A stretch of DNA of 64,000 nt from Populus alba (GCF_005239225.2 NC_133293.1:20118333-20182332), one strand, 5' to 3'. Positions 21,858 through 33,979 are shown, numbered from the stretch's first letter. Program-made: numbers and translations. Notes: generated from the sequence alone by a model not told the origin.

Positions 21858-22843
21858 GGCCGTGTTTGATTGCAGGAAAGTGAATTCCTGGAATTCACTT
21901 TCCTGCTTTTCCTATGTTTGGCAACAAAAAGAAAAAATGGTCAAAGGAAAATGAATTCCAGTCAACCTAAAATTAATAACGTTTCGAAGGAAAGTGTTTT
22001 CCGCTTTTAAAGAAAGGAAAACACTTTCCTTTTGGCGTGCGTAGCGCACGCCTGCCCAATGAATTAATTCACTTGCTACAGTAGCAAGTGATATAATTCA
22101 CTTGCTACTGTAGCAGTGAATTAAAATGCAAAGAGAGATTACTTGTGGTCTGCTGCTTGAAGACGAATTATAATTCACTTGCTACAGTAGCAAGTGATAT
22201 AATTCACTTGCTACTGTAGCAGTGAATTAAAATACAAAGGGGGATTATTTGTGGTTTTCTGCTTGAAGACGAAGCCGGTTCTCTCGATTTATTTTATTTA
22301 AGTCCTGGGTTTTTGATTAAATCAAAGTTTAATTAATTCCTCAAACTCATTAATTCTTCAATTAAATTCTTGATTTTATTAATTAAAATAATCTAAATTT
22401 TAATTAAATCAATTCTCCAATTAAACCCTTGATTTAATTAATTAAACTAGTCAAGAGCTTAATTAAATCTTTAAACTTCCAATCATGTTGCCTTTAACCC
22501 AAATTTTAATTCATCCTTCATTTATTTTATTTTTATTTTTCATCATCTTTTTTTTTTAATAATAAAAATAAAAAAAGGTCAAAAATTGGGTTATGACAAT
22601 TGTAAGTGATTAAATATTTTATATATATTAGATAAACTTGAAAAAAAATTTAATTCATTAATAAATTATTTTCCAGTTCATTTTCCATAACACAACCAAA
22701 CACTGGAAAGTATTTTCCAGTTTATTTTCCATAACACTACCAAACATCGGAAAATACTTTCCCGGAATTCACTTTCCAGGAATTCACTTTCCCCGGAATT
22801 CACTTTCCAAAAGGAAACCACATTCCTGCAAACAAACGGGGCC
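21858..22843. mobile_element. PIF/Harbinger-like non-autonomous DNA transposon (986 bp)
   Basis: The ends are imperfect inverted repeats: GGCCGTGTTTGATTGCAGGA on the left, and GGCCCCGTTTGTTTGCAGGA on the right in reverse complement. They are flanked by TAA at 21855-21857 and 22844-22846. A TAA target duplication and GGCC..GTTTG ends are typical of PIF/Harbinger (Tourist-type) elements. Subterminal GGAATTCACTTTCC motifs occur several times near both ends. The interior has no transposase but has a duplicated palindromic unit and an AT-rich tract. Superfamily is inferred from ends and TSD only. Confidence 0.8.
22061..22273 (+). repeat. Two tandem units of about 107 bp with nested palindromes
   Basis: Each unit contains CACTTGCTAC-A-GTAGCAAGTG (ten-base perfect arms) and then CACTTGCTACTGTAGCAGTG, followed by GAATTAAAAT(G/A)CAAAG and GCTTGAAGACGAA. 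The two units differ at only a few positions. Just upstream, GGCGTGCG-TAG-CGCACGCC (22034-22052) forms another hairpin. Confidence 0.85.
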
Positions 22844-22917
22844 TAAATTCTTTTGACTTCTCCAAAGAAAAGAACATGGCTTTAATTTCAAACAGTTGCT
22901 TGCACATTGCACTTTAA

Positions 22918-23080
22918 TAAAGTTGCTTCCACTAAGAGAGAGAGGTCTTAGTATACCATTGATTTTCTAATTTTTTATTTGATAAAGTTGCTTCTACTAA
23001 GACTAAGAGAGAGATCTCAGTATACAATTGATTTCCTAATTTCTTATTTGATAAAGTTGCTTCCACTAAGAAACTTAAGC
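22918..23080 (+). repeat. Tandem repeat, about 67 bp, 2.4 copies
   Basis: AAAGTTGCTTCCACTAAG with GAGAGAG(G/A)TCT(T/C)AGTATAC and TTGATTT(T/C)CTAATTT follows in order twice, then a third partial copy starts at about 23053. No ORF is involved. Confidence 0.85.
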
Positions 23081-24060
23081 ACGCCCCCGAGCAAGTTTGG
23101 CGGGTAAGCTACTGGTGAAATGGTAACATTAATTTTTTCCCCATGGTTGCATATCTCAAGGCTCATTATTTAATTCTATAGTTGTAATTAATGACTCCTA
23201 ACCTACCTGTGGCAATGGGTCCCATTTCATCTTACCACTCACAGTGGATCATTTTGAAGTGATTGGCTCTGCCAGTCTCTTCCTCTAATTGTATCCAGTC
23301 CGCCAATTTCAATTCAGAATTTAATTTGGGTTAAATCTTAATTTAAATTATACAATAATTGATCAAGTCAATCTAATAAAACAACTCATAATCTGATTTA
23401 TATGATTGAAAACTATGTTGTATATAATAATTGATCAAGTCAATGTAACAAAACATTCTGAAATCTTATTAATTTAATCAAAAATTAGTTCGTTAATAAA
23501 ATAATTGATGGAAAATGTATAGCATGGTTGAGATTCTGTATAAAATATATTTTGATGGAAAATGTATTACAAATAATATTTTTAATATTACTATATTAAA
23601 ATAATTTAAGACGCGATGAAAAAAAGATAACCTTACAAAATATGTGAAGAATCCAATAAAACCAGGAAGAAGAAGAAAAAATACTAACTTTAAAAACACA
23701 AATGAAAAGAAAATCAAAGAAAAATGAAATAAGCAGGCAATTTCGATCAACAAATAACTGAATGAACAACTCATGCACATAAAAAAATAAATACTTCAAC
23801 TGATTACAATATGTCTACATATGTTAATTAAATAAATTTTCGACAAAAAAAACATTGATAATGATAGTAGAGTTGATACAATCGAAATAGTTTCATATAT
23901 TTATTTTAATAATATATTATTTTTCATTTAAAAAAAAAAATTTCATTCTCATTTCTTATTTTTATTCCCATCTAATAAAAATATGTTAGCTTTTTATCTT
24001 CATTCTCTTTTTTTTTCTATAATTATTGTTTTATTACTTTTTAATTAAAAACATTTTCCA
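23081..24060. other. AT-rich intergenic DNA
   Basis: No gene supported. A short direct repeat (AATTGATCAAGTCAAT followed by CTAATAAAAC or GTAACAAAAC) occurs at about 23350 and 23425. Confidence 0.6.
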
Positions 24061-24146
24061 TCTTCTCTGCAGGCCCCCCCTTTTTTATTTTCGCTTTTAT
24101 CACCCTCTCTTTCCATCAGGCAGCAAGCAGCAACAGAGAAGCAAAG

Positions 24147-24269
24147 ATGCCGCCGAAGTTTGACCCATCTCAGGTGGTCGACGTTTACGTGAGGGTAACC
24201 GGCGGCGAAGTTGGTGCAGCCAGTTCCCTCGCTTCCAAAATCAGACCACAACTACCTCTCTTCCTCTGA
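24147..24269 (+). pseudogene. RPL12: 5' fragment of ribosomal protein L12 gene
   Basis: The reading frame starts [20 protein letters not shown] and continues [12 protein letters not shown], matching the first 32 or so residues of plant cytosolic 60S protein L12 (uL11), with one change I can see (P to S near residue 30). After KI the family continues GPLGLSPKK, but here the frame reads RPQLPLFL and stops. The family protein is about 166 aa, so only a fifth is left. The 40 or so bases before the ATG look like the L12 leader. Downstream GC-rich sequence to about 24420 is unrelated to L12. This is a truncated copy, perhaps captured by a mobile element; no function as L12 is possible. Confidence 0.85.
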
Positions 24270-25260
24270 TCTGCCTCACGACTACCAGCTTCCATTACCC
24301 CTCTCACTCTCAACCAAACAGACCGGCTCCCCTGCACAGCCGCCTCCAGCAACAGCTCTTAGCCGGCGACAGACCCACGGCTTCCTTCTTCAACCGTAGC
24401 CGCCCGTTCTTCATTTCTCACCGACGCCAGCTCTAAGAAAGAACCAAGAACAGACTTGTAAACAAATTAATTAAAACCAACTGCTGTTTGGGTTTGCCTT
24501 TTTCTTTTGTTTCAGGTGAAGATAGATCTCCACCGGTGGAGAAGATTTGCAGGAAAGTGAAGGCCGAACTTTAAGGCAGCACCGCCGACGCAGAAGCAAA
24601 GAAGGGACCGTGCGGCTTCGATCCAGTGGGCTGCGTTCTGACGAAGGCGACGATCTGCGGAGGAGAAGGAACCGAGTTTGAGAACGGATTTTTAAAAGTT
24701 GATTGCTGTAGAAGACTTTGCAGTCTGCTTCCTCTGGAGTTGACACCATCTGCCGGAACCAGAAAGAAAAGAGAAAACAGAGAAGCCCCTCTTTTGGAGA
24801 ACATGATCTTAGATTGAGCCGGATTGCAAAAGAGAGAAATGGAGCACCAAATATATGTAACCAATTGTTAATCATTATTACAAATTAATAATTAACCAAA
24901 TGGCTATTTCCTTTGGTAAAGCAGATTGCAAGCAACAGATAATTAATTACTCATGTATTCTACAGGGTTTGTTGTTTTTTTTTACAGTATTTATGCATGG
25001 TTTGCGTGGAAAAGCAAGAAGAGAAGAAGCAACCTGGCCTGCGGGAGGTACTTGCTGCTGTTGCTGGTCTGTCGTGAGGATGGTGGTCCACAGTGGAGCT
25101 GCTGGTGGTCGACGGTGGAGGTGCTGGTGATCCACTTCAGCCACTGGTGAAGGCAGAAAAACAACGGTGGATGTTGATTGCTAGTGTAGTAGATGTTGAT
25201 TGCTAGTGTGGGTTCTGGCCAGGGAAAAGGAGAGCTGACAATGTTTTCAAATATAAGAAA
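24270..25260. other. GC-richer unassigned region right of the L12 fragment
   Basis: Compositionally unlike its surroundings (many CCGCC, GGCGAC and GGTGGT motifs) and holding several frames under 135 codons with no domain I recognise. A TTTTGTTTCAGGTGAAG stretch near 24510 resembles a splice acceptor. The texture is like the GC-rich part of the retrotransposon LTR, so it may be a solo LTR or captured gene pieces. No flanking repeats were found to settle it. Confidence 0.35.
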
Positions 25261-25507
25261 TGCACAATGAAAACGGAAATGATGCCAAAGATTGAAAAGA
25301 CTGGCATTCTATTATTTTAAAGGTGATAAGATAAGATGTCAGACAATTTAGAATTCGGCAGCCTAATTTTTCAGACACCATCATGATGTCGTTGACAGAA
25401 GAAAAAAGAAGACCTAATTACAGGGGAAGAAAACAAACACCACATCATGACGTCTTTATTTTTTTTTAATTTCGTGACAGAGACGATATGTTTTAGCAGG
25501 GAAAACC

Positions 25508-25535
25508 GTGGGGAAAGCTACAGTACTTTCCCCAC
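25508..25535. other. Perfect 10-bp-arm hairpin
   Basis: GTGGGGAAAG, loop CTACAGTA, CTTTCCCCAC. The loop core GCTACAGTA also sits at the centre of the palindromes in the transposon at 21858-22843, and a related GTGGGGAAGCTACAATGC lies at about 20289. Confidence 0.75.
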
Positions 25536-26934
25536 GCGTTTTAGAGTTCTGTAATATTTGGAATTTTCTATCATTTAGCTGTGTTTACATTGCGAAGATT
25601 TAGTGCCCATTCTTCAAGTACATTGTTGAAAATAATTTCTTCCCTACATATGAAAATTAAGTTTTCTTTTTTACCAAAAAAAAAAAGTTTATTGTCCTTT
25701 TATGTCCTTGAAATTATCGGACCCGTTTTTTTGTCGCAGACACAGCGAGTCTCTGTCATGACAGCGAAGAAGCAACCACCGGCTCCTGCTAACATGCGCC
25801 GGCGGGTAAAAGATAAAAACCAAGTTAAAAAGTTAAAAAAAAAACTAAAATTGGCCGTGCTAGCGTGACAGCATGAGGACAAAACACTGAACCGTACGTG
25901 CAAGAATTTCAATCGCGGGAGCGATTTAAATTCCGACACCTGTAGAAATTAACACAAAGCGGGCCCCTGTTCTATGTGAATCTCGTCAGTGATGGGACAT
26001 GACGCGTGGGGCCCAAAAAGTAACGGGGCCGGATCCCGAATCTCTGTCGTTACTTCTGGGACTAGTGAAAGTCTTATTACAGCTTTGTCGGAGATTTTGT
26101 TACTTTGTATGACTTGGTTTTTTTTTTTTTTTGTGTTCACATTTTTATATATTTTCTATGAATGTTTTTTTTTTTTAACAATGTTTTGTGGGTCCTTGAT
26201 TTGTCTATCCTACGATGTAATTAGCCAAACAAATGTTGTATTTCGCTTGTTCTCCCTTCTCTCTCTTTTTTTGGAATGGTAAATTGAATAAAAAGCTCAC
26301 AATTTTTTCGCAATCTTTTTTTTTTTTTTTTTTACAATTAAGTGATAACCCACAAATTAACATGGGCAATGTTTTTCTTTAATCCAACCGTATTAATTAT
26401 TTAAAAAAAACAATTTTTATTACAATTTTATATACTATCTAGACATGTTTTGAATTGAGCTTGAATTTTTTTAAAAAAAAAATATGAGTTTTCAACACAA
26501 TTGCTTTTCTAAAAGAGAATTTACAACAATTTTATTAATCATGATATGATAATACAAGCTTTTGATATCAATAATAAATCAAATGCAGGTTACATGAAGC
26601 ATAATGTTAATTTCTTAAGCTTTTTTTTTTTATATAGCAAACAAAAATAAACCTTGAGTTCTACATAATATTCCGCTATTAGCTAATATTTGAAAATATA
26701 GTTATAATTATTTTTTAAAATATTTAATCTCGTGCATGGTTTTACTGAAAGAAATATAATCGAGTCTTGCATATGAACATGAATTTAATTCAAGGTAATT
26801 GATGACGGGATTCGAATTGTACAGTAAAGTTTTCTTTCACCATCTTGACAATTTACAGCTTGGTGTTTCAAAATTTTTGTAGTTGAGTAGGATGAGTTAC
26901 AGAGCAACTAAGAGGCAGTTTAATATCTTGTTCA

Positions 26935-27095
26935 CCTTGTATTTAAAAAAATATTAAATTAAAATTTTTTAGTGTTTTTAAATTATTTTAATGTATATTG
27001 ATATTAAAGATAAAAAAAACATTTTTATATATGTTTTTTTTAGAAAATACTTTAAAAATATCATGCATCGTTATAATAATGCTAAAGAAACACTA
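26935..27095. repeat. AT-rich short repeat family copy
   Basis: A member of a family recurring across the window (4175, 4440, 5395, 21180, 37135, 40455, 41755, 45100, 46785, 56270, 58053, 63130). All share runs like TTTTTAAAATTATTTTTT, TTTTGATAT or ATCAAAAC cores, and, where ends are visible, TGTTTGG-like borders. Confidence 0.5.
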
Positions 27096-30000
27096 AAAAG
27101 AGTCATGATAAGGAGGTTCACTAGAGCCACAACCTACTATAAATATCACCATGTTTCCTTGTTGTTCCTGCCCAACCGACCACTCAGATGACTCCATTGT
27201 CTCATCACTACAATATATTCGTATATCTCACTCGTATTTCCATTCACATTTTTTAGTCTTCTTCCTACTTCCCTAGTCATGGATTTATTTATGGCAGAAA
27301 TGATTATACTTTGGACCGTATTTGATCGACTTTTTTAACAACACATGTCCTTGGTCGTATTTGTCAAGTGAGAAATTATCAGCATGGACTTAAACCATTG
27401 TTTTTAGGTTGGCTGGTTCAAGACTCGAATTTTGAGTTTTGACTGGGTTTTCGGGTTAATATTTTTAAATTAAAAAAATTAAAATATACTGTTTTAGTTA
27501 AAAAAATAAAAGTCAACGTTTTCCAACCTGATTTTTGATCGTGTCTTGTGGGATCAACCGGGTCACCGGGTTTATACCTGGTTTTTTTTTTTGTTTTTTT
27601 TTCAACCCAGCTCGGTTCTAGTATCAGATCGGTTGGATTTAAATTGTGTTTAAAATATGATCACATTTTTGTTTGGTTACATTAATCTTGACTGTTCTAG
27701 ATTCCATTCAATTCCATTTCTTTAACGTTTATGATTTATTATATATGTAGATTCGTGGATATACATTTCACGTGCCAACAGCATGCCCGAGTTGATGGTT
27801 TTGGTATCATGATTCATGAATAACAAGATAGTTCGTATCTCTTTCTACCTTTTGGTTAAACAAGACCTAGTTCGTCCTGCTGCTAAATATTTACATTTAA
27901 ATACATCTTAGTGAAATTGGATAATTATTTTTTGGTTAGTGTTAGTATAGTTGTGTGTTTAAATAAAACACAATTGTTACAAGTTTCTTCTTGTTCAATA
28001 TTAAAAAATTATCTCAACTCAATAACTTAAATCGTTTAGGTAAGATTCCAATACATGATTTATATTATTTTCTAACATATCCTATCAAGTGAAAGCCCTT
28101 TAAACTTGTATAAGTCTACATTATCTTGTGCTTAATTTTTATCAAATAAATAAGGATTATAAGATTTAAATTCGTAACCGCTTGTTTATCAAAGCTCCAA
28201 TACTATATCAAATAATCATCTCGACATAATAGCTTCTGTTAGGTAAAAATTTTAATATATAATTTATATTATTCTTTAACATTAAAAAATATGATCCGGG
28301 CAATGCCTATTTTTGTTTTGAAACTAAAGCAGATATTACTTAATTATAAAGAAAAAATGTGTTTTACTTTTGAGATAAAATATGATATAGATATCTCTAT
28401 TTTTAATTAAAAAAGAAACACAATTGTTTATTGTGGGGTCCATTTTTTTTCTTTATTACATAATTTAATTTCATGGAACCATGTGTCTATATACAATTAT
28501 ACAGTACTCGACTACTTTTTAATTCAAGAATTATTTATATGAAAAATGCGTGTTCATGTATCATGCAAGTTTAAGACCAGTCATAAATTATTTAATATAA
28601 ATGAAGCGTATTCGTTTAAATATTCTTAGCATATCCCTTGCTAGTCATTTTATATTTCAAAAGCACAGTGGTAAAATCTGCAGTTAAAAGACAATTCCTA
28701 AAAGCACTTTGCAGTGATGGGTGGGGTGAGAAACACACAGCTAGCTACGACAGCAGACAATAAAAGAAATGATCCTGAAAAACCAAGCAGCCTAAACGAT
28801 AATCATTGCCAAAGCAGGATTATTGTCTGTGTGAAAGCATGACATTTTTGTGAAGCTTCCATCTCACAAATTCGACATTTGTTCCGAAGCAGACCCATCT
28901 TCATCTTCCATGTCACAGAGCATCGATGGAGTCAAACTCCTTGCAAATTTTCATGATTTGGCCAGCCGAAACACGACGTCGACACGCCTTTTTTAAAAAT
29001 TTTCTATCGATCCTCGTCCAGCAGCTTTCTAGAATGGCTATGGTGTTGGAAAATCTGCCAGTTTACATCACCTAGATAATTATAGCAATTAGATTAGACG
29101 GCACTACAAGCAATCCTTTCTGTTAGGCCAAACTATCAATCCATTAGGGTTTGACAAAAACCACCAAATGAAAGCCATTGTACATGGTAGCTGGCCGGTG
29201 ATTTTTTTTCCAAACAATTAATCATTTATTCATTCCTGATTTTTTTTTTCAAGAATGTGAATCATTATTGTCGAAGCTTATGGTTTGGTTGGTTAGGTTG
29301 GTAATCTATCGATCCTGAATTTATCCTAAATTTAATTTTAAAATAAAAAAAACTAGTTAAAATCGATCAATCAATTAAAATTCAGGAACTTGGTCAATTC
29401 TATTACAACTTGTCTTAATCATTTAACTTCTTTTAAAAATAATATTATTTTAACTATTAATTTTTAAAATAAAACTTTGTAATTTTTAAATTGACCCGTA
29501 ATTAACGAAGGTCGAAAATCGTGAATGATACGAAGAAAACAACAATCATATCTAGTAATTGGACAATCAACAATTCTCGAGTGGGCAGATTCCATCACTC
29601 GATCGTGGCAATGGGACTCGTAATGAGTAGATGGAAGCACACAACTTGTGAAGGACTCTTCATCTATCAACCTAAGGTCTTCCTACTAAGGAAGGTTTGC
29701 CATGGAGTGTTGACCTGGATTTGGATGCAGTGCTTGTGCGATGGAGTTTGTGGCTTCCAGGCATGTGAGGGGCAACAAAGATCTGTCCTCTAAATAAATG
29801 AAGTAGGGCAGACACACATTAACTCTGCCTTGTGGTTGCATCATTATTGGCCGTCTCAGCATTGATTACTACACGTGTATGACACATAATCGGAGGCTGC
29901 TGATACGCCGTCACGGTGGCCGCAGGCGGCGGGATTGCTGGTGGGTTTCTTTTCAACTCAAATCTTCAACCTCTAGGACCACCTAGTTGTGATTTAATTA

Positions 30001-30689
30001 ATCAGTATTAATTATATAAGAATGATATCATTTCATTCCATAAATTGTTAATCATTCTTCATATTCATTATAATTTTTATAAAAAGACTTAGTCACTCCT
30101 TGTTTTTCATATAAATTATGACATAATACAAAGTATTGAGATACTAAATTTTTTCAAGGAAATGACGCGGAAAACGTAACCGCAGCTAAGCTTTGCACAT
30201 TTGCCCGAGTCTGATTCGTTTCTGTTTGGGCTCAGCCTGGAATTCTTGTCCTGGGCTCTATGCTCATCGTGGTCCGAGCTGAGGTCCAAATTTCCTTGGA
30301 CCACACCAAGTGAATAGGAGTCGTCTAGCAGGCTAAGATACTACGGTTTCTGCCTTCTCCATCCCCTACAGACCATCAAAGTCCAAGGAATGCTGGGATT
30401 TCGAGCATCGTGTTTATTGTAAAACTATTCTCGGGTCAGCCCAATTTATTAAATGGGCTTCACTAAACCCAAATATCACATGTTTCACTATTGAATTCAT
30501 TCCATTAGGCCCAACCCAAAAACAGCTGTAAAGCCCATCATGACCTTATAATTTATTTATGTTTTTTCCTTTCAAAAACGAGGTTAAGCATTAACTTTCA
30601 GGGTCACCATCTAGCTGCACAAAGTCCAAGTTATTATTTCAGCTATATAATTATTCAGTTCATATAAGGGGATATATACGCGCTATTGT

Positions 30690-31500
30690 GGGATATAATT
30701 TTTTTTAAACATAATTTTTTTTTCAAGGTATGGTGATTTTTCTTTTGGGTATTATTATCAAATTTGAAAATATAATTGTTTTTGGTTTTTTTTTTATAAG
30801 GATAATTTTTTTTATTAATATATCTCTTATTTATCTTATTTAATACAATATTTTTAACTGAAATTATTATTTTTGTTTTTAAAAAATAAAATTGTTAAAA
30901 TAAATTAATAATAAATATAAAAATAATATGCCCATATTTTGTGTAATTAAAAACTTAACAAATAATAAAATATGATAAAATTATGTTCAAAAGTTTTAAC
31001 AATAAAACATCAATTTTCAATCAAATTTTCATGAAAAAAATATTATTAATATCATTATTTCCATATCAGATACATAAAAAGTGCAAAAATAATTATTAAG
31101 ATTTAAATAAAAATTTTATAATCATATTTAAGAACTATAAATAAACTAAAGTGATTGAACATGAAAAAAAAAATTGAGGTGTCAAAAAAACAAACCAAAT
31201 AAAAAATGGAAAACACAAAAAATATTCAACAACATGCACCTAGCTTTTCATGTTGTCCACTCATTATCCGCCATTTATGTATTTTATTTAAAAAAAACAT
31301 TATAACAATAAAAATTATCATGACACAATGCAGCCAATATGCACGTCCTGGCAAGAATCGTACTGGCGACTTCAATTTTTGCAACCACTTCAATTATACC
31401 ATGAAACTGGTATAAAACAATTAAAAATATTTTAATGTTTGTTATTATTTATATGAATATTAAAGTACTAAAAAAAAAACCCAGTTATTTTAGAGTGTTC
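30690..31500 (+). repeat. Dispersed AT-rich repeat, about 0.8 kb, copy 1
   Basis: It matches the block at about 43545-44345 in the same order and orientation: TTTTTTATTAATA(T/C)ATCTCTTATTT, AATAATATG(C/T)(C/T)CATATTTTGTG, ATGATAAAAT(T/C)ATGTT, AACAATAAAA, then AGTGTT(C/T)AG near the end. The copies are well diverged, so the family is old. No coding capacity. Confidence 0.6.
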
Positions 31501-32767
31501 AGGCAATTATTGGTTTTTTTTTATTACTATTATTATAAATCAGAGATAGAAACTTGTGATATGGTAATTATTTTTTGTTTTGGTTTGATTTTTATTAAAA
31601 AAAAAATAATTAAACCAAAACCAAACTAAAACTGGTTTAAACTGATTTGGCTTGGTTTTTGCTCGGATTTTTCCAGTTTGGCTTGGTTTTTTCTTGTTTG
31701 GCTCAGTTTTTTTATTTGGATTCAGTTCGATTTTTTCGATTTCAAACTTATAAAACCAAAATCAAACCGAACCAGTTGATTTTTTTTAAAATTTTAATCG
31801 GTTTTTTTTTTTTCATAATTTTATTTTTTCAGTTATTTTTTTTATTTAATCAATTATTTAATTTTTTTACTCATCAGACCGTTTAAGTGGAGAAGGATAT
31901 GGAATATGGATGGTAGTTGGGCTACAACTTTTTTGACAATTAAGATTACAGGTGGAAAACTAGATGTATATGGTTTCAAGAAACGAAGTTGAACAATGAG
32001 AAGAGCTTGTCTCTAACATTTAAATTATTATTTAAAAAAAAAAAAAAGCCATTGGTTTTTAATATTATTAGTTATAATAAAGAAAGTAGTACACGAAGTG
32101 AAATTTACAGAATTAATGTGTGTTTTTATTATTATTATAAAAAGAGATTAAAATTCTAGATTTTTTTTCATAAGATAGGGGTCCTCAGTGTTGCAAAATC
32201 AATGCTTAGCCTGCAATTAAAGGAGGGAGAAAAAAAGAAACCCTTCTGCTTGCATATTCATGCGTGAAATGAGAAAATGGGGTTCACTCCAAATTAGGTC
32301 GTTAAGGCCTTTCAATTTGGTGATCGAATAGACAATTCTTGCTCATGGTACGTTGTCATTCTTGCAAGATCAAAGCATAAACGTAGAACATGTCTTTGAA
32401 CACAATACCACACCTTATGATTAAAATGTTCAATCGAACTTTAAACTTGTGGAAGCAAACTATAATGATTGATTCAATCTATTTTTTGTGTTCTTTTTCA
32501 ACACTAATTATTCTTCACTGTGACTTTCTGTGGTGGTGTAGGGTCAGATTACGACGTCTTGCCAGATGCCCCGTTAACAAACTAAGGTGTGGTTATGATG
32601 ATTACTACATGGGCTGAAGTTTAAGCAAGCAAATTCCTTCTGTCCAGGTTATGAAGCTGAATTCCTTCAATAATCTGACTTGTCTTGGAGAATTGGTTTT
32701 TGTTCAAATTATTTAGTGCTGGACATCATGGCTGGGCCACACCAACGAGCAGAAGCAAGCTTGAATT

Positions 32768-32989
32768 TCATATGGGAATCCAAAGATCCCACTGGTTCTT
32801 TTTCTCTTGCCAACTAGCTGCTAGCTTTTCCTTCTCCGGGCTATGAAGAAGACGAGTCTGCATCGCGTTGTTCCATGATTGCATGCTCTCAATCGAGGCC
32901 ATTGTCTCATGGGGAAGTTCAAACGTGACGCCTGTTATCGCCAGGCTATTTGATTCCCACCACAGAGACATGGATTTCATTATTTTCAT
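32768..32989 (-). pseudogene. Coding-like fragment of unknown family
   Basis: A 73-residue frame with protein-like composition (WWESNSLAITGVTFELPHET, then WQEKKNQWDLW). The reading frame upstream on the minus strand shifts, so at best it is the tail of a decayed gene. No domain is recognised, and the opposite strand also has an open frame here, so coding is unproven. It lies downstream of the GATA gene, in the same orientation. Confidence 0.25.
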
Positions 32990-33104
32990 GGATGCAGTGA
33001 TTCGTCAATATCCCCTTAATGTATATCCTGATGCCTGTACCAAAGATGAGCAGTTTTATCCTCGAAGGTGCCAGGACTTTTTCTCGATCTTGTGTTCCAC
33101 CTAA

Positions 33105-33979
33105 TTCATTATAACATCTGATGAAATCAACGGCACAGAGTTGGATTTCCTCATGAATACAAGGTTGTGATCAGATTTCCAATCCACCAGATCACTAGAG
33201 AACACATCCATCATTTGTGCAGTTCACTAGTTTGATGGTTCATCAAGATGATTTGTTAACTTCAAAGTGACCTGACAGAATTTGCGAATCTCCTGAATTC
33301 TCTCGACTGTAATGCTCTCAATTCACCGAGCATCAGAACTAGATAGAAGATTGATCCATAGAGGCGGTGCAAGAAGCTCAATTACCATTGAGCATAGAAT
33401 CCAGGCATTCTTGGATACACTTCTCCAGTCAAGAAAGCTGAGGCCATTAAGGTATTGACAAAGCATTAAAAAAACCCAGGCTTCGCAGACAGACCGAACA
33501 TAGCTGAAATGTGCGATCTAAAAATTAGAACAGTGCCGTGCATGGGAGAAGGAAATTGAGGATTGATGAATCATTACATGTGCTCAAAATCCATTACTCG
33601 TCTCAGGGTTTTTTACTAACAAATTGGACTGCAAAAAGAATACTCATGGCAAAAGAAAACAGGGAAAAGAATGCAAAAGAGAAACGAACAGAGACTCTCA
33701 ATACCTAGTTACCTTAATTAAGAACCTACCCTTGATTGACTCTAAAACTCTACTACCCCTTAAGCTTCCATTACGCTCTAACCCTTTTCTGAGTTCTTCC
33801 TTACAGTGCTTCTCTATCAGCTAAAATTGTGGTCATCTAGTGCTATTTGCCCCATTCCATCTGTACAAAATCCCATGAACAAAGAAATGAAATAACAGCG
33901 AGCGAGCAGCATGACAGTGAAAATAGGGGGCCGGCAAAGTGAAATGATCCAACAGGAACACTGTTCTCTACATCCTCCC
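33105..33979. other. Region downstream of the GATA gene
   Basis: The part nearest 33980 is probably the 3' UTR of the GATA transcript (minus strand). Further down, 33120-33560 is moderately GC-rich with no intact frame; in translation it gives short protein-like pieces broken by stops, possibly continuing the decayed sequence at 32768-32989. Confidence 0.4.

Larger units (their letters stand above)
25540..32700. other. Gene-poor AT-rich intergenic DNA
   Basis: No gene supported. It contains poly-T runs, a copy of the AT-rich family at 26935-27095, a degenerate repeat around 27400-27620 with GGTCACCGGGTTTATACC, the dispersed repeat at 30690-31500, and a stretch of TTTGGCTTGGTTTTT-type near-repeats with its reverse complement at about 31570-31800. 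The frame at 29521-29793 (90 aa) shows no domain. Confidence 0.55.

Noticed and set aside
29521..29793. 90-codon plus-strand frame
   Set aside because: Cys/Trp-containing but with no spacing pattern of a known small peptide family and no signal peptide.
30780..31140. Possible matrix-attachment or origin-like AT-rich block
   Set aside because: It is explained by membership in the dispersed repeat shared with 43545-44345; AT content alone is not evidence.
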